DNA from: Candidatus Omnitrophota bacterium
GTDB taxonomy: Bacteria; Omnitrophota; Gorgyraeia; 1-14-0-20-64-10
Reading direction: 5' to 3'
NCBI GenBank assembly: GCA_016177405.1
Contig: JACOVG010000027.1
Span: 78,733-117,591 of the forward strand
DNA length: 38,859 nucleotides
Shown here: positions 17,842 to 25,830 of the stretch, in pieces
Numbering within the stretch: position 1 is the stretch's first letter
How the letters are laid out: each line of letters begins with the position of its first letter
Translations under genes and position numbers: made by a program
Notes under the pieces: generated by a model
Databases searched by the model: none
Seen by the model: the letters and a program-made list of their open reading frames with translations, nothing else
Told to the model about the DNA's origin: nothing

Positions 17842-19370
17842 CGGCCGGCCGGTTTTATCTGACCACCCCGCTGTATTACGTGAACGCCAAACCCCACCTG
17901 GGCCATGCCTACACGACGATTGTCGCCGACTGCCTCTCCCGGGCCCGTCGCCAGCGGGGAGAGGAGGTTTTCCTTTTAACCGGCACCGATGAGCACGGGG
18001 AGAAGATCGCGCAGGCCGCCTCCGCGGCCGGACTTTCGCCCCAGGCCTTCGTGGACCAGATCTCCGGGCAGTTTAAAGCCCTCTGGAACTTGCTCGGGGT
18101 CTCCTACGACCACTTCATCCGGACGACCGACGCCTCCCACACGCGGGGGGTTCAAGAGGCCCTGAAGCGCCTTCAGGCCCAGGGCTCTTTAAGAAAGGGA
18201 ACCTACAGCTTCTGGTACTGTGTTCCCTGCGAGACGAGCTGGACGGCCGGGGATTTCGCGGACCCCGCCAAGAAGGTCTGCCCCGCCTGCCAGCGGCCGG
18301 CAGGGGAGGTGACCGAGGAGGATTTCTTTCTCAATCTGGAGGCCCACCGGCCGTGGCTTAGGTCGCACATTGAAGCCCATCCCGAATTCATCCGGCCGGA
18401 GCAGCGCCGCAACGAGGTCCTCGCCCTGCTGGCCAAGCCCCTTCCGGAGCTTTGCCTCACCCGCCCCAAGGAGAGGGTTCCCTGGGGGATCGAGGTTCCC
18501 TTCAGCGCTTCCCATGTGGCCTACGTGTGGTTTGACGCGCTGATGAATTACCTCACCGCGCTGGATTGGCCCGGCGGCGGGAAGTTCCAGGAGCTCTGGC
18601 GGCAAACCGGCGCCATTCACCTGATCGGCAAGGACATCCTCCGGCACCACGCCCTCTATTGGCCGATCATCCTGCATGCCCTCGGGGAAGAGCCCCCCCG
18701 CACGATCCTTGCCCACGGATGGTGGCTGATTCAGGGGGAGAAGATCTCCAAGTCCAAGGGGAACATCGTGGACCCTCAAGCCGTCGTGGAGACCTTCGGT
18801 CTGGACGGGTTCCGGTATTTCCTGCTGCGGGAGGTCCCCTTGGGAGAGGACGGCGTCTTCTCCGAGGGGGCCCTTCGGGCGCGGCTGAACGCCGATTTGG
18901 CCAATGACCTGGGCAACCTGGTTTACCGGACGCTCACCATGCTGGAGAAGCACACCGGGGCGAGGGTGCCGCGCGGAGGGCTGGACCCCTCGGTGAAATC
19001 GGAGATCCTGGCGTGCGAAAAGAATCTTTGGGCGGCCGTCGCGCGGATGGCGCCGGATCAGGCGCTCAAGGAGCTCTGGGTCTTGATCAACCAGGCGAAC
19101 ACGCGGATCGAGCGCTCGCAGCCGTGGACTCTCGCGCGCCAGGCCCGGCGGGAGGAATTGGAGGGGCTTCTCTACAGCCTGGCCGAAACCTTGCGGGCGA
19201 TCGCCCTGCTGTTGTGGCCCTTTCTGCCGGCGACCGCCGAGTCGATCTGGGGGCAGTTGGGCTTGACCTCCCCGCTGGCCCAGGAACGCCTGCCTGCCGC
19301 CCTGGCTTGCCCAATTGCCTCCGGCAACCCCATCGCCAAGGGAAAGCCCCTCTTCCCCCGCCTCGAGTGA
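17838..19370 (+). CDS. metG: Methionine--tRNA ligase (short form, no C-terminal tRNA-binding domain)
   Basis: Class I synthetase charging tRNA-Met. The 510-residue protein has PLYYVNAKPHLGH with the HIGH motif as HLGH (20-23), the GTDEHGEKI block, and a four-cysteine zinc knuckle C128/C131/C148/C151. The KMSKS loop reads KISKS at 302-306. The anticodon domain contains the WxLINQANTRIERSQPW element. It ends soon after this domain and lacks the EMAP-type tRNA-binding appendix found in longer forms. The ATG at 17838 overlaps holB. It closes the long plus-strand run and converges with the HD-GYP gene, with one base between stop codons. tatD, often next to metG, is 2 kb away here. Confidence 0.96.
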   Translation: MTAGRFYLTTPLYYVNAKPHLGHAYTTIVADCLSRARRQRGEEVFLLTGTDEHGEKIAQAASAAGLSPQAFVDQISGQFKALWNLLGVSYDHFIRTTDASHTRGVQEALKRLQAQGSLRKGTYSFWYCVPCETSWTAGDFADPAKKVCPACQRPAGEVTEEDFFLNLEAHRPWLRSHIEAHPEFIRPEQRRNEVLALLAKPLPELCLTRPKERVPWGIEVPFSASHVAYVWFDALMNYLTALDWPGGGKFQELWRQTGAIHLIGKDILRHHALYWPIILHALGEEPPRTILAHGWWLIQGEKISKSKGNIVDPQAVVETFGLDGFRYFLLREVPLGEDGVFSEGALRARLNADLANDLGNLVYRTLTMLEKHTGARVPRGGLDPSVKSEILACEKNLWAAVARMAPDQALKELWVLINQANTRIERSQPWTLARQARREELEGLLYSLAETLRAIALLLWPFLPATAESIWGQLGLTSPLAQERLPAALACPIASGNPIAKGKPLFPRLE

Positions 19371-19371
19371 C

Positions 19372-20166
19372 CTAGTGGTTGGTGTTGGAACGAACGGTAA
19401 GAATCCCCTTTTCGATGGCGGAGACGGCGGCCTCCGTCGCCTGGGGATCAAACTGGCTGCCCGCGTTCCGTTTTAGCTCGGCAGCCACTTCGTCGAGGGA
19501 AACCGATTTCCGGTAGGGCCGGTGGGAGGTCATGGCGTCGATGGCGTCGGCCACGGCGATGATCCTGGCCTCCAGCCGGATCCGGTCGCCCCGGAGCCCT
19601 CTGGGGTAGCCCTTGCCGTCCCACCGCTCGTGCTCCTGATTGACCATCTCGGTGATGTCCCTCATGAAGGTGAGCGGCTCCAGGATGCGGGCGCCCCAGA
19701 CCGGGTGCTGCTTGATCACCTCGAATTCCTCCGGGGTCAGAGGCCCGGGCTTCAGCAGAATCGAGTCCGGGATGGCGATCTTGCCCAGGTCGTGGAGCTC
19801 GCAGCCCATCTTCAAGCGCTCGATCCGTTCGCCGGCCAGGCCCATCTCCTCGGCGATCACCCCGGCGTAATGGGAGACGTTGTGGGAGTGGTCGCCCAGG
19901 TAATTGTCCTTGGCCGTCATCGCCTCCACCAGGGCGGTCACCGTTTCCAGGTAGGCCGCCTCCAGGTTGCGGTGGGTGCTCTCCAGGTCGCGGGTCCGCT
20001 TGGACACCTCCGCCTCAAGGCGGCGGTTCCATTCGAGCGTCTGATCCTTGATCTGGTCGAGGTTCCGCTCCCTTTCGGCGAGGACCTTCTTGAGAAGGAA
20101 GAAGGCCACGCCGCCGGCGGTAATCCCCAACAGGATGAGCAGATTTGAGAGAGGGAAAATCGTCAT
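19372..20166 (-). CDS. Membrane-anchored HD-GYP domain protein (probable cyclic-di-GMP phosphodiesterase)
   Basis: The only minus-strand gene in the window. The 264-residue product has an N-terminal transmembrane helix (about 5-26), a charged coiled-coil-like helix (about 28-75), then an HD-GYP domain. Metal-binding residues include DHSHNVS (92-98) and the HD pair H125/D126 in ELHDLGK. HERWDGKGYPRGL carries the GYP triad at 186-188, followed by ARIIAVADAIDAMTSHRPYR. The HD-GYP family hydrolyses cyclic di-GMP, and all expected residues look intact. There is no periplasmic sensor domain, so input probably comes through the helix or partner proteins. Its start codon lies nearly at the predicted transcription start from the shared palindromic -10. 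Confidence 0.88.
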   Translation of the reverse strand: MTIFPLSNLLILLGITAGGVAFFLLKKVLAERERNLDQIKDQTLEWNRRLEAEVSKRTRDLESTHRNLEAAYLETVTALVEAMTAKDNYLGDHSHNVSHYAGVIAEEMGLAGERIERLKMGCELHDLGKIAIPDSILLKPGPLTPEEFEVIKQHPVWGARILEPLTFMRDITEMVNQEHERWDGKGYPRGLRGDRIRLEARIIAVADAIDAMTSHRPYRKSVSLDEVAAELKRNAGSQFDPQATEAAVSAIEKGILTVRSNTNH

Positions 20167-20172
20167 CGGCGC

Positions 20173-20184
20173 ATAGTATACTAT
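20173..20184. promoter_or_regulatory. Palindromic bidirectional -10 element between divergent genes
   Basis: ATAGTATACTAT is a perfect 12-base palindrome in the 28-base gap between the HD-GYP gene (start at 20166, minus) and the cysteine desulfurase (start at 20195, plus). Each strand reads TATACT, five of six matches to the -10 consensus (plus strand 20177-20182, minus strand 20180-20175). No matching -35 is seen on either side at 16-18 bases. Predicted transcription starts would leave almost no 5' leader, especially on the minus strand. It could equally be an operator for a dimeric repressor. Confidence 0.45.
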
Positions 20185-20194
20185 AAATCTTCCG

Positions 20195-21352
20195 ATGATC
20201 TATCTCGATTACAACGCCACCGCCCCCTTGCGCCCCAGGGTCCTCGAAGCGATGCGCCCCCCCGGGGGCGGGGCCTTTGGGAACGCCTCGAGCCTGCACG
20301 CGAAGGGCCGCGAGGCCCGCGGCGCCCTGGAGGCGGCGCGTCAGGAACTGCTCGGCTTCCTGGGCGATCCCCAGGGACAGTTGGTCTTCACCTCCGGCGG
20401 AACCGAGGCGGACAATCTGGCCTTGAAGGGAGCGGCCCGCGCCCGGGGCGCCGGCGGCGGGCGGCTCATCGTTTCGGCGGTGGAGCATCATGCCGTTTTG
20501 CATCCTGCCCAGGCGCTGGCCAGAGAGGGATTCGAGGTGACGGCGCTTCCGGTGGACCGGCAGGGGCTGGTCGATCCGGAAGCGCTTCGCGCCGGCCTCA
20601 CGCCGGACACCTTTCTGATTTCGGTGATGCACGCCAACAACGAAACCGGCGCGGTGCAGCCGATCGAGGAGGTGGGAAGGATCGCCCGGGAACGGGGGAT
20701 CTTGTTTCACACCGACGCGGTGCAGTCCTTTGGAAAGATTTCTTTGGATATGAACCGGGTGAATGCCGATCTGGTTTCGATCTCCGCTCACAAGCTGGGC
20801 GGGCCGCAGGGGGCCGGGGCTTTGTATGTGAGGAAGGGGGTCCGGCTTGCGCCCCTCCTTCACGGCGGGCCGCACGAAGGGACTTTGAGGGCCGGAACCG
20901 AGAATGTTGCCGGCATCGTCGGAATGGGCGCCGCCGCTTCCGCCTCTGTCGACGACTTGCGGGAGGGAAGGGTGGCCAGGATGGAGGCGCTTCGGGATCG
21001 GCTCCAAGAGGAGCTGATGAAAAGGGTGCCGGAGGCGCTGGTTCATGCCAAGGGGGTCCAGCGATTGGCGAATACCTTGAACGTCAGCTTCCTGGGAGCA
21101 AGCGGCGAGACGCTGTTGGCGGCGCTGGACCTGGCCGGGATCTGCGTTTCCACCGGGGCGGCCTGCTCTTCCGGTTCCGCGGAGCCTTCCCACGTCTTGA
21201 AGGCGATGGGTCTCAACGATCGGGAAATCGAAGGCTCGATCCGCTTCTCCCTGGGCTGGGCGACCACCCCCGAGGAGATCGAGGCGGCCCTGGCCGCTAT
21301 CCCGGCGGTGGTGGCGCGGGTCCGCCAGGCCTCCCATCCGGTGAAGACATGA
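20195..21352 (+). CDS. nifS: Cysteine desulfurase, NifS/IscS class
   Basis: PLP enzyme that takes sulfur from cysteine as a persulfide for iron-sulfur clusters, thiolated tRNA or thiamin. The 385-residue protein starts with MIYLDYNATAPLRP. The PLP lysine is K200 in ISAHKLGGPQG, and the persulfide cysteine is C324 in STGAACSSGSAEPSHV, typical of class I enzymes. The loop GGPHEGTLRAGTEN differs from the common GGGQERGLRSGTEN but keeps the key RxGTEN. No iscU or tRNA thiolase lies next to it; the following gene overlaps by four bases and encodes a TatD-radical SAM fusion that needs a [4Fe-4S] cluster. NifS and IscS cannot be separated by sequence here. Confidence 0.92.
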   Translation: MIYLDYNATAPLRPRVLEAMRPPGGGAFGNASSLHAKGREARGALEAARQELLGFLGDPQGQLVFTSGGTEADNLALKGAARARGAGGGRLIVSAVEHHAVLHPAQALAREGFEVTALPVDRQGLVDPEALRAGLTPDTFLISVMHANNETGAVQPIEEVGRIARERGILFHTDAVQSFGKISLDMNRVNADLVSISAHKLGGPQGAGALYVRKGVRLAPLLHGGPHEGTLRAGTENVAGIVGMGAAASASVDDLREGRVARMEALRDRLQEELMKRVPEALVHAKGVQRLANTLNVSFLGASGETLLAALDLAGICVSTGAACSSGSAEPSHVLKAMGLNDREIEGSIRFSLGWATTPEEIEAALAAIPAVVARVRQASHPVKT

Positions 21353-22773
21353 CCCTCGTGGATACCCACTGCCATTTGCACCGGCAGGAATTCGACGCCG
21401 ATCGCGGCGAGGTGATCGCCCGGGCCTCGGAGGCGGGCGTTTCCGCCCTGCTGGACCCGGCCACCGATTTCGCTTCCAATCAAACGGTGGTGGAGCTGGC
21501 TTCCCGTTTCGCCCAGGTTTACGCGGCGGTGGGGGTGCATCCCCACGACGCGGCCCAGCTTACCCCTTCGGCCCTCGCGGAATTGGCCCCTTTGGCCGCG
21601 CGGGAGAAGGTGGTGGCGATCGGAGAGATCGGGCTCGATTACTATCGGGATTTAAGCCCGCGGGAGATTCAGAAAGAGGTTCTGGGCAGGCTCTTGAGGC
21701 TCGCCCACGAGATGGGCAAGCCGGTGATCCTCCACTGCCGGGGCAGTGACGGCGCCGGCGCCGAAGCCTATGAGGATCTCTTCGCGATCTTGACCGAGAA
21801 CCTGAAGGCCCCGATCCGCGGCCTTCTGCACTGCTTCGGAGGAACCCTGGAGCAGGCCCAGCGGGCCCTGGACCTCGGGCTTTATCTCTCCTTTGCCGGC
21901 AACCTCACCTTTGCCAAGGCCGATGCCTTGAGGGAGACGGCCCGGAAGGTCCCCTTCGACAAGGTGCTGTTGGAAACCGACGCCCCGTTTCTGGCCCCGC
22001 AGGCTTACCGCGGAAAACGCAACGAGCCCAAATTTCTGACCGAGCTTGTTTCCCTGTGGGCCAAGCTTCGGGACCTGACGCCGGAGGATGTGGCCCGGGT
22101 GACCTCGGCAAACGCCTGGAGCCTTTTTGGAATCGGAGAAGCTCCGGCGCCCCGGATCGCCTATCCGATCCGCCGCTCGCTGTATCTGAACGTCACCAAC
22201 GCCTGCACCGACCGGTGCGTCTTCTGCTCCTTGAGTCTGGACGAATTCTGGGAAGGACAGGGCCCCGCCGCCTGGGTCAAGGGGCACAACTTGAGGATCA
22301 AGCGGGATCCCACGGCCGACGAGGTTCTTCGGGCCGCCGGCGACGTGAGCGGTTTTGACGAGGTGGTCTTCTGCGGATACGGAGAGCCGATCTTGAAGCT
22401 CGATCTCCTGTTGGAGGCCGCCCGTCAGCTCAAGGCCAAGGGGGCCCGGCGAATCCGGCTCAACACCAACGGCCACGGCAACCTGATTCACCGCCGGCCG
22501 GTGGCCTCCGACCTGGCGGCGGTGGTGGATGAGGTTTCGGTGAGCCTGAATACCCCAGACGCCGAGCAGTACCTCAAGGTCTGCCGGCCGGTCTTTGGGT
22601 TGGCCACCTACGAGGCGATCAAGACCTTCATTCGGGAATGCAAGACGGCCGGGATGAAGGTGGTGGCGACGGTGGTCGCCATGCCCGGCATCGACGTTCA
22701 AGCCTGCCGCCGGGTGGCCGAGGAGGAGCTGAAGGTGGCCTTCCGGGTTCGCGGGTACGACGACATAGGCTAG
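21349..22773 (+). CDS. TatD-family hydrolase fused to a TatD-linked radical SAM domain
   Basis: One 474-residue frame with two domains. Residues 1 to about 262 are a TatD-type metal hydrolase: H7 and H9 in DTHCH, E93 in IGEIGLDYY, H129, H161 and D211 in LLETDAPFL, all expected metal ligands. After a short linker, residues about 275-474 are a radical SAM domain with C286-x3-C290-x2-C293 (CTDRCVFC) and GYGEPIL. A separate radical SAM family found beside tatD is known, with no established function; here the two are one chain. The ATG at 21349 overlaps nifS (ATGA), so it is translationally coupled to a sulfur donor gene. TatD alone is a 3'-5' DNase. The joint activity is unknown. Confidence 0.88.
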   Translation: MTLVDTHCHLHRQEFDADRGEVIARASEAGVSALLDPATDFASNQTVVELASRFAQVYAAVGVHPHDAAQLTPSALAELAPLAAREKVVAIGEIGLDYYRDLSPREIQKEVLGRLLRLAHEMGKPVILHCRGSDGAGAEAYEDLFAILTENLKAPIRGLLHCFGGTLEQAQRALDLGLYLSFAGNLTFAKADALRETARKVPFDKVLLETDAPFLAPQAYRGKRNEPKFLTELVSLWAKLRDLTPEDVARVTSANAWSLFGIGEAPAPRIAYPIRRSLYLNVTNACTDRCVFCSLSLDEFWEGQGPAAWVKGHNLRIKRDPTADEVLRAAGDVSGFDEVVFCGYGEPILKLDLLLEAARQLKAKGARRIRLNTNGHGNLIHRRPVASDLAAVVDEVSVSLNTPDAEQYLKVCRPVFGLATYEAIKTFIRECKTAGMKVVATVVAMPGIDVQACRRVAEEELKVAFRVRGYDDIG

Positions 22774-22777
22774 GCCC

Positions 22778-23827
22778 ATGTCACGGACAGAGCTCTTTTT
22801 GATCGTGGGGATCCTTTCGGCCACGGCGGTCCTGGGCGCCATTCGGATGGCGCCGGCCCCCGCGGCCAGGGACCAGGGAGAGAGTCTTTCCTGGAGCCAG
22901 GAGGAACAGGCGGCCGCCGAAAGGCTTAAACGGGTCTCCTCCCAGGATCCCCAGGTTCTTCTCGAAAGGCTGGAAGGCGACCCTTCTCTGAAGAGGGGGA
23001 TTCTTTTCTTTTCACTGGGGCTTATCCTTCTGGTGGCGGCAGCGGTGATGGTTCTCCTGCGCTTGGGGAGCCGCTTCCTGGCCCGGGCGCCCCTTTACAA
23101 GAGTCTGGGTGTTCCGCCCGACCCCGCCTGGGGTTTGAGGGAGATTCTGCGCGTGACGGCGGCCCTCTTTCTTCTGACCGAGGCGGCGCTCCTGGGCCAG
23201 TGGTGGATCCGCCACAGCCTCGCCCCGCCGTGGCTGGACCCGCACGTTCTTTCGCTGGCCAACACCCTGCTCATTGATCTGGCGGCGGTGGCGGCGGCCC
23301 TGGCCCTCTTGGGTTCGGCGCGGTCCCGGATCTTTCACTGGCCGGAGGCCGGGCCCTGGGCCTGCCTGCGGTTTGGGATGGCCGGTTACCTCGCCTTTCT
23401 GCCCCTGTTTGTCTTTCTGGCTCTCACGGCGGCCTGGACCGCCGAGCTTCTCGGCCGCTCGCCCACCCCTCAAGCGGTCTTCACGATCTACCTCTCGGAG
23501 AGCCGGACCTCGGTGTTGGCGTGGCTGGTGGCGCTGGTGACGGTGGCCGGCCCGGCGGCGGAGGAGATCTTCTTTCGGGGCCTGGTTTATGGTTGGCTAA
23601 GAAGCCGTTTGTCCATCGGCCGGGCCCTGCTCTTGACGGCCGTTCTCTTTGGCGCCCTGCACGCCGACCCGGTGGCCTTTCTTCCCATCACCGGGCTGGG
23701 GCTTCTTTTTGGCTGGCTTTACGAGAAGACCGGCTCACTCATGGCTCCCCTGGCCGTCCACATCCTTCACAACGCCGGCATGCTTTATTTCGCCAGCCTC
23801 GTGAAGGCGCTCGCGGCCAAGGGATGA
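22778..23827 (+). CDS. CPBP-family intramembrane metalloprotease
   Basis: Polytopic membrane protein of 349 residues with about eight hydrophobic helices and the three CPBP (CAAX protease/bacteriocin-processing) motifs: E262-E263-xxx-R267 in AEEIFFRG, FGALH with H295, and H328-xxx-N332 in VHILHNAG. These residues form the metal site of Rce1-type proteases. A soluble, charged stretch (about 30-72) sits between helix 1 and helix 2 and is an unusual insertion. The gene starts four bases after the TatD-radical SAM gene and overlaps thiL by four bases. Substrate and role are unknown. The family includes bacteriocin-immunity proteins and prenyl-protein proteases, but nothing nearby indicates either. 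Confidence 0.87.
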   Translation: MSRTELFLIVGILSATAVLGAIRMAPAPAARDQGESLSWSQEEQAAAERLKRVSSQDPQVLLERLEGDPSLKRGILFFSLGLILLVAAAVMVLLRLGSRFLARAPLYKSLGVPPDPAWGLREILRVTAALFLLTEAALLGQWWIRHSLAPPWLDPHVLSLANTLLIDLAAVAAALALLGSARSRIFHWPEAGPWACLRFGMAGYLAFLPLFVFLALTAAWTAELLGRSPTPQAVFTIYLSESRTSVLAWLVALVTVAGPAAEEIFFRGLVYGWLRSRLSIGRALLLTAVLFGALHADPVAFLPITGLGLLFGWLYEKTGSLMAPLAVHILHNAGMLYFASLVKALAAKG

Positions 23828-24741
23828 AACCCGTTTCTTCGCTTGGAGAAAAGGGGCTCATCGCGCGCTTGGCGCGGGGCCTGCGCCCCGGAGCCGGGGT
23901 GATTCGAGGCATCGGGGACGACTGCGCGGTGCTGAAGCTCCCCCTGGGAAAGGATCTCCTCTTCGCCTGCGACATGCTGGTGGAGGGGGTCCACTTCCTG
24001 AAGCAGTCCAGGGCTGACGGCGTGGGATGGAAGGCCCTGGCCGTGAATGTGAGCGACATCGCCGCGATGGGAGGCTTGCCCCGCCATGCCGTCGTCTCGC
24101 TGGGCTTGCCGCCATCCACGCCGGTGGCGTGGGTGGACGGCTTGTACCGGGGTTTGCGCCGGTGCGCCCGCCGATTCAAGGTCAACTTGGTTGGCGGCGA
24201 CACCGACCGGTCGGAGAAGATCATCGTGGATGTGGCGATTTTAGGAGAGGTGGAGAAGCTCCGCGCGGTCCGCCGCGACGGGGCTGAACCGGGGGACATT
24301 CTCTTGGTGACGGGCCGTCTGGGCGGCGCCGTCCGGTCGGGCCGGCACCTCCGCTTTACCCCCCGGGTTCTGGAGGCGCGGGCGCTGGCGGCCCGGGCGC
24401 CGATCCACGCGATGCTCGATCTTTCCGACGGACTGGGGCCGGATCTCACGCGGCTGTGCGAGGCGAGCAAGGTATCCGCCGAGGTTGAGGCCGCCGCCAT
24501 CCCGCGCTCCAAGGGGGCGACCCTCGCGCAGGCCCTGACCGACGGGGAGGATTTCGAGCTCCTGATGGCGGTCTCGCCGCGCGATGCCCAAAGGCTCCTG
24601 TCTTGGGCCAAGAAGAATCTTCCCTGCGGTCTGACGGCGATCGGCCGGATGCTGGGGCGGCGAGAAGATTTTCTCGTGAAGGTGGCTGCCCCGCGCGGAG
24701 TCAAGGTTCCCCGGATCCTGGAAGGGTTTCAACACTTCTGA
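23824..24741 (+). CDS. thiL: Thiamine-monophosphate kinase
   Basis: Converts thiamine phosphate to the active cofactor thiamine diphosphate. The ATG at 23824 overlaps the CPBP gene by four bases and yields 305 residues. ATP and metal motifs are visible: GIGDDCAVL (29-37), D50 in CDMLVEGVHF, NVSDIAAMG (75-83), GGDTDRS (124-130) and MLDLSDGL (197-204). It is somewhat shorter than most members because the segment between VTGRLGGA and the ARAPI region is compact. It is followed by tsaE (overlap of one base), the same order thiL-tsaE-tsaB seen in Bacillus. thiS lies at the far right end of the window. Confidence 0.95.
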   Translation: MKPVSSLGEKGLIARLARGLRPGAGVIRGIGDDCAVLKLPLGKDLLFACDMLVEGVHFLKQSRADGVGWKALAVNVSDIAAMGGLPRHAVVSLGLPPSTPVAWVDGLYRGLRRCARRFKVNLVGGDTDRSEKIIVDVAILGEVEKLRAVRRDGAEPGDILLVTGRLGGAVRSGRHLRFTPRVLEARALAARAPIHAMLDLSDGLGPDLTRLCEASKVSAEVEAAAIPRSKGATLAQALTDGEDFELLMAVSPRDAQRLLSWAKKNLPCGLTAIGRMLGRREDFLVKVAAPRGVKVPRILEGFQHF

Positions 24742-25190
24742 TGGGCCGCGGCGTCACATCAGCTTCGCCCGCGGCCACGCGCCGGCTGGGAGAGGGGTTG
24801 GCCCGGAAACTGCAGGCCGGGGACGTCCTGGCCTTGACCGGCCCCGTGGGCGCCGGCAAGACGGTCTTTGTTCAAGGCCTGGCCCGGGGGCTTCAGATCC
24901 CGGAAGGGAAAGTGGCCAGCCCTTCCTTTGTTCTGGTCCGGGAGTACCAGGGCCGAATGGGGCTCTTCCACGCGGATCTCTTCCGCCTGGAGGGACTCCC
25001 CGAGGCCCGGACGGTGGGGTTGGAGGAATATTACGAGCGCGACGGCGTGACGGTGATCGAGTGGGCCAACCAGGTTCCCGGGATTCTTCCCGAGGAGTAC
25101 CTGGAGATTCATTTCGAGGTGGTGGACCCCAGGCGGCGGCGGCTGACCCTGGCCGCCCACGGCAGCCGGTACGAGAACCGTGAATTTTAA
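24741..25190 (+). CDS. tsaE: tRNA t6A-modification ATPase TsaE
   Basis: ATPase component of the complex that makes N6-threonylcarbamoyladenosine in ANN-decoding tRNAs. From the ATG at 24741, which shares one base with the thiL stop (TGATG), the protein has 149 residues. The Walker A is GPVGAGKT at 34-41, followed by SPSFVLVREY, HADLFRL and VIEWANQ, all family blocks. The 3' end overlaps tsaB by 11 bases. tsaD and tsaC, needed for the reaction, are not in the window. Confidence 0.94.
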   Translation: MGRGVTSASPAATRRLGEGLARKLQAGDVLALTGPVGAGKTVFVQGLARGLQIPEGKVASPSFVLVREYQGRMGLFHADLFRLEGLPEARTVGLEEYYERDGVTVIEWANQVPGILPEEYLEIHFEVVDPRRRRLTLAAHGSRYENREF

Positions 25191-25830
25191 AATCTTGGGT
25201 GTGGAGACGTCGGGCGCTGTCTTCTCGGCGGCGGTTTCTCGGGGGGATGAGATTCTAAGCTTCCGGGAGGAAGGGAATTCGGCGGGCAGACCTTCCGCCC
25301 TTTTGGCCAGCATGATCGAGGATTGCGCGAAAGAGGCGAAGCTTAAGTTGAGCGAGCTGGATGGTTTTGCCGTCTCCATTGGCCCCGGTTCCTTCACCGG
25401 CTTGCGCATCGGAGTCACCACCGTCAAAACCCTGGCCTGGGCTTTGAAAAAGCAGGTCCTTCCGGTCTCCACCCTGGAGGTGATCGCCCAGGGTGTGAGC
25501 GAAGGCAAACAGCCGATCTTCCTTTTGATGGACGCGCGCAAGGGAAGGGTCTACACCGCGAGCTTCCGCCCCGACGGCGAAGGCGGCCTCCAGCGTCTAA
25601 GCCCCGACCGGCTGATGACGCCGGAGGAGGCGCTTAAGGAAATTCCCAAGCCGGCCGTTGGGGTGGGGGACGCGGCCCGGTATCATCCCGGCCTGCTGGC
25701 TCCCGCGCCATCGGCCAGGGAGTTGTGCCGGATGGCGGCCCGGCGCTGGCCCAGCGGGGTGGTGGACGATCCGCACCGCCTTGTGCCAGAATATCTCTAT
25801 TCTAAGGATAGCGACATTACAGGATGGTGA
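25180..25830 (+). CDS. tsaB: tRNA t6A-modification scaffold protein TsaB
   Basis: Inactive ASKHA-fold paralogue that pairs with TsaD in t6A synthesis. The 216-residue protein starts at a GTG (25180) within tsaE and shows ILGVETSG at the N-terminus and GPGSFTGLRIG at 68-78, the family signature. The usual histidine-containing HSExLLP block is replaced by RPSALLASM, which is not unusual for this non-catalytic subunit. It ends in PEYLYSKDSDITGW, where the rimI gene often follows; here rimI is absent and the last two codons overlap alr. No frameshift seen. Confidence 0.92.
   Translation: MNFKILGVETSGAVFSAAVSRGDEILSFREEGNSAGRPSALLASMIEDCAKEAKLKLSELDGFAVSIGPGSFTGLRIGVTTVKTLAWALKKQVLPVSTLEVIAQGVSEGKQPIFLLMDARKGRVYTASFRPDGEGGLQRLSPDRLMTPEEALKEIPKPAVGVGDAARYHPGLLAPAPSARELCRMAARRWPSGVVDDPHRLVPEYLYSKDSDITGW

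Noticed and set aside
20145-20182. TTGAGA at 20145-20150 as a -35 for the nifS-side -10
   Set aside because: The spacing of 26 bases is far too long for a sigma-70 promoter.
23521-23826. Upstream extension of thiL in the same frame into the CPBP gene
   Set aside because: The extra 100 codons overlap the certain CPBP motifs in another frame; the ATG at 23824 gives the normal ThiL N-terminus.
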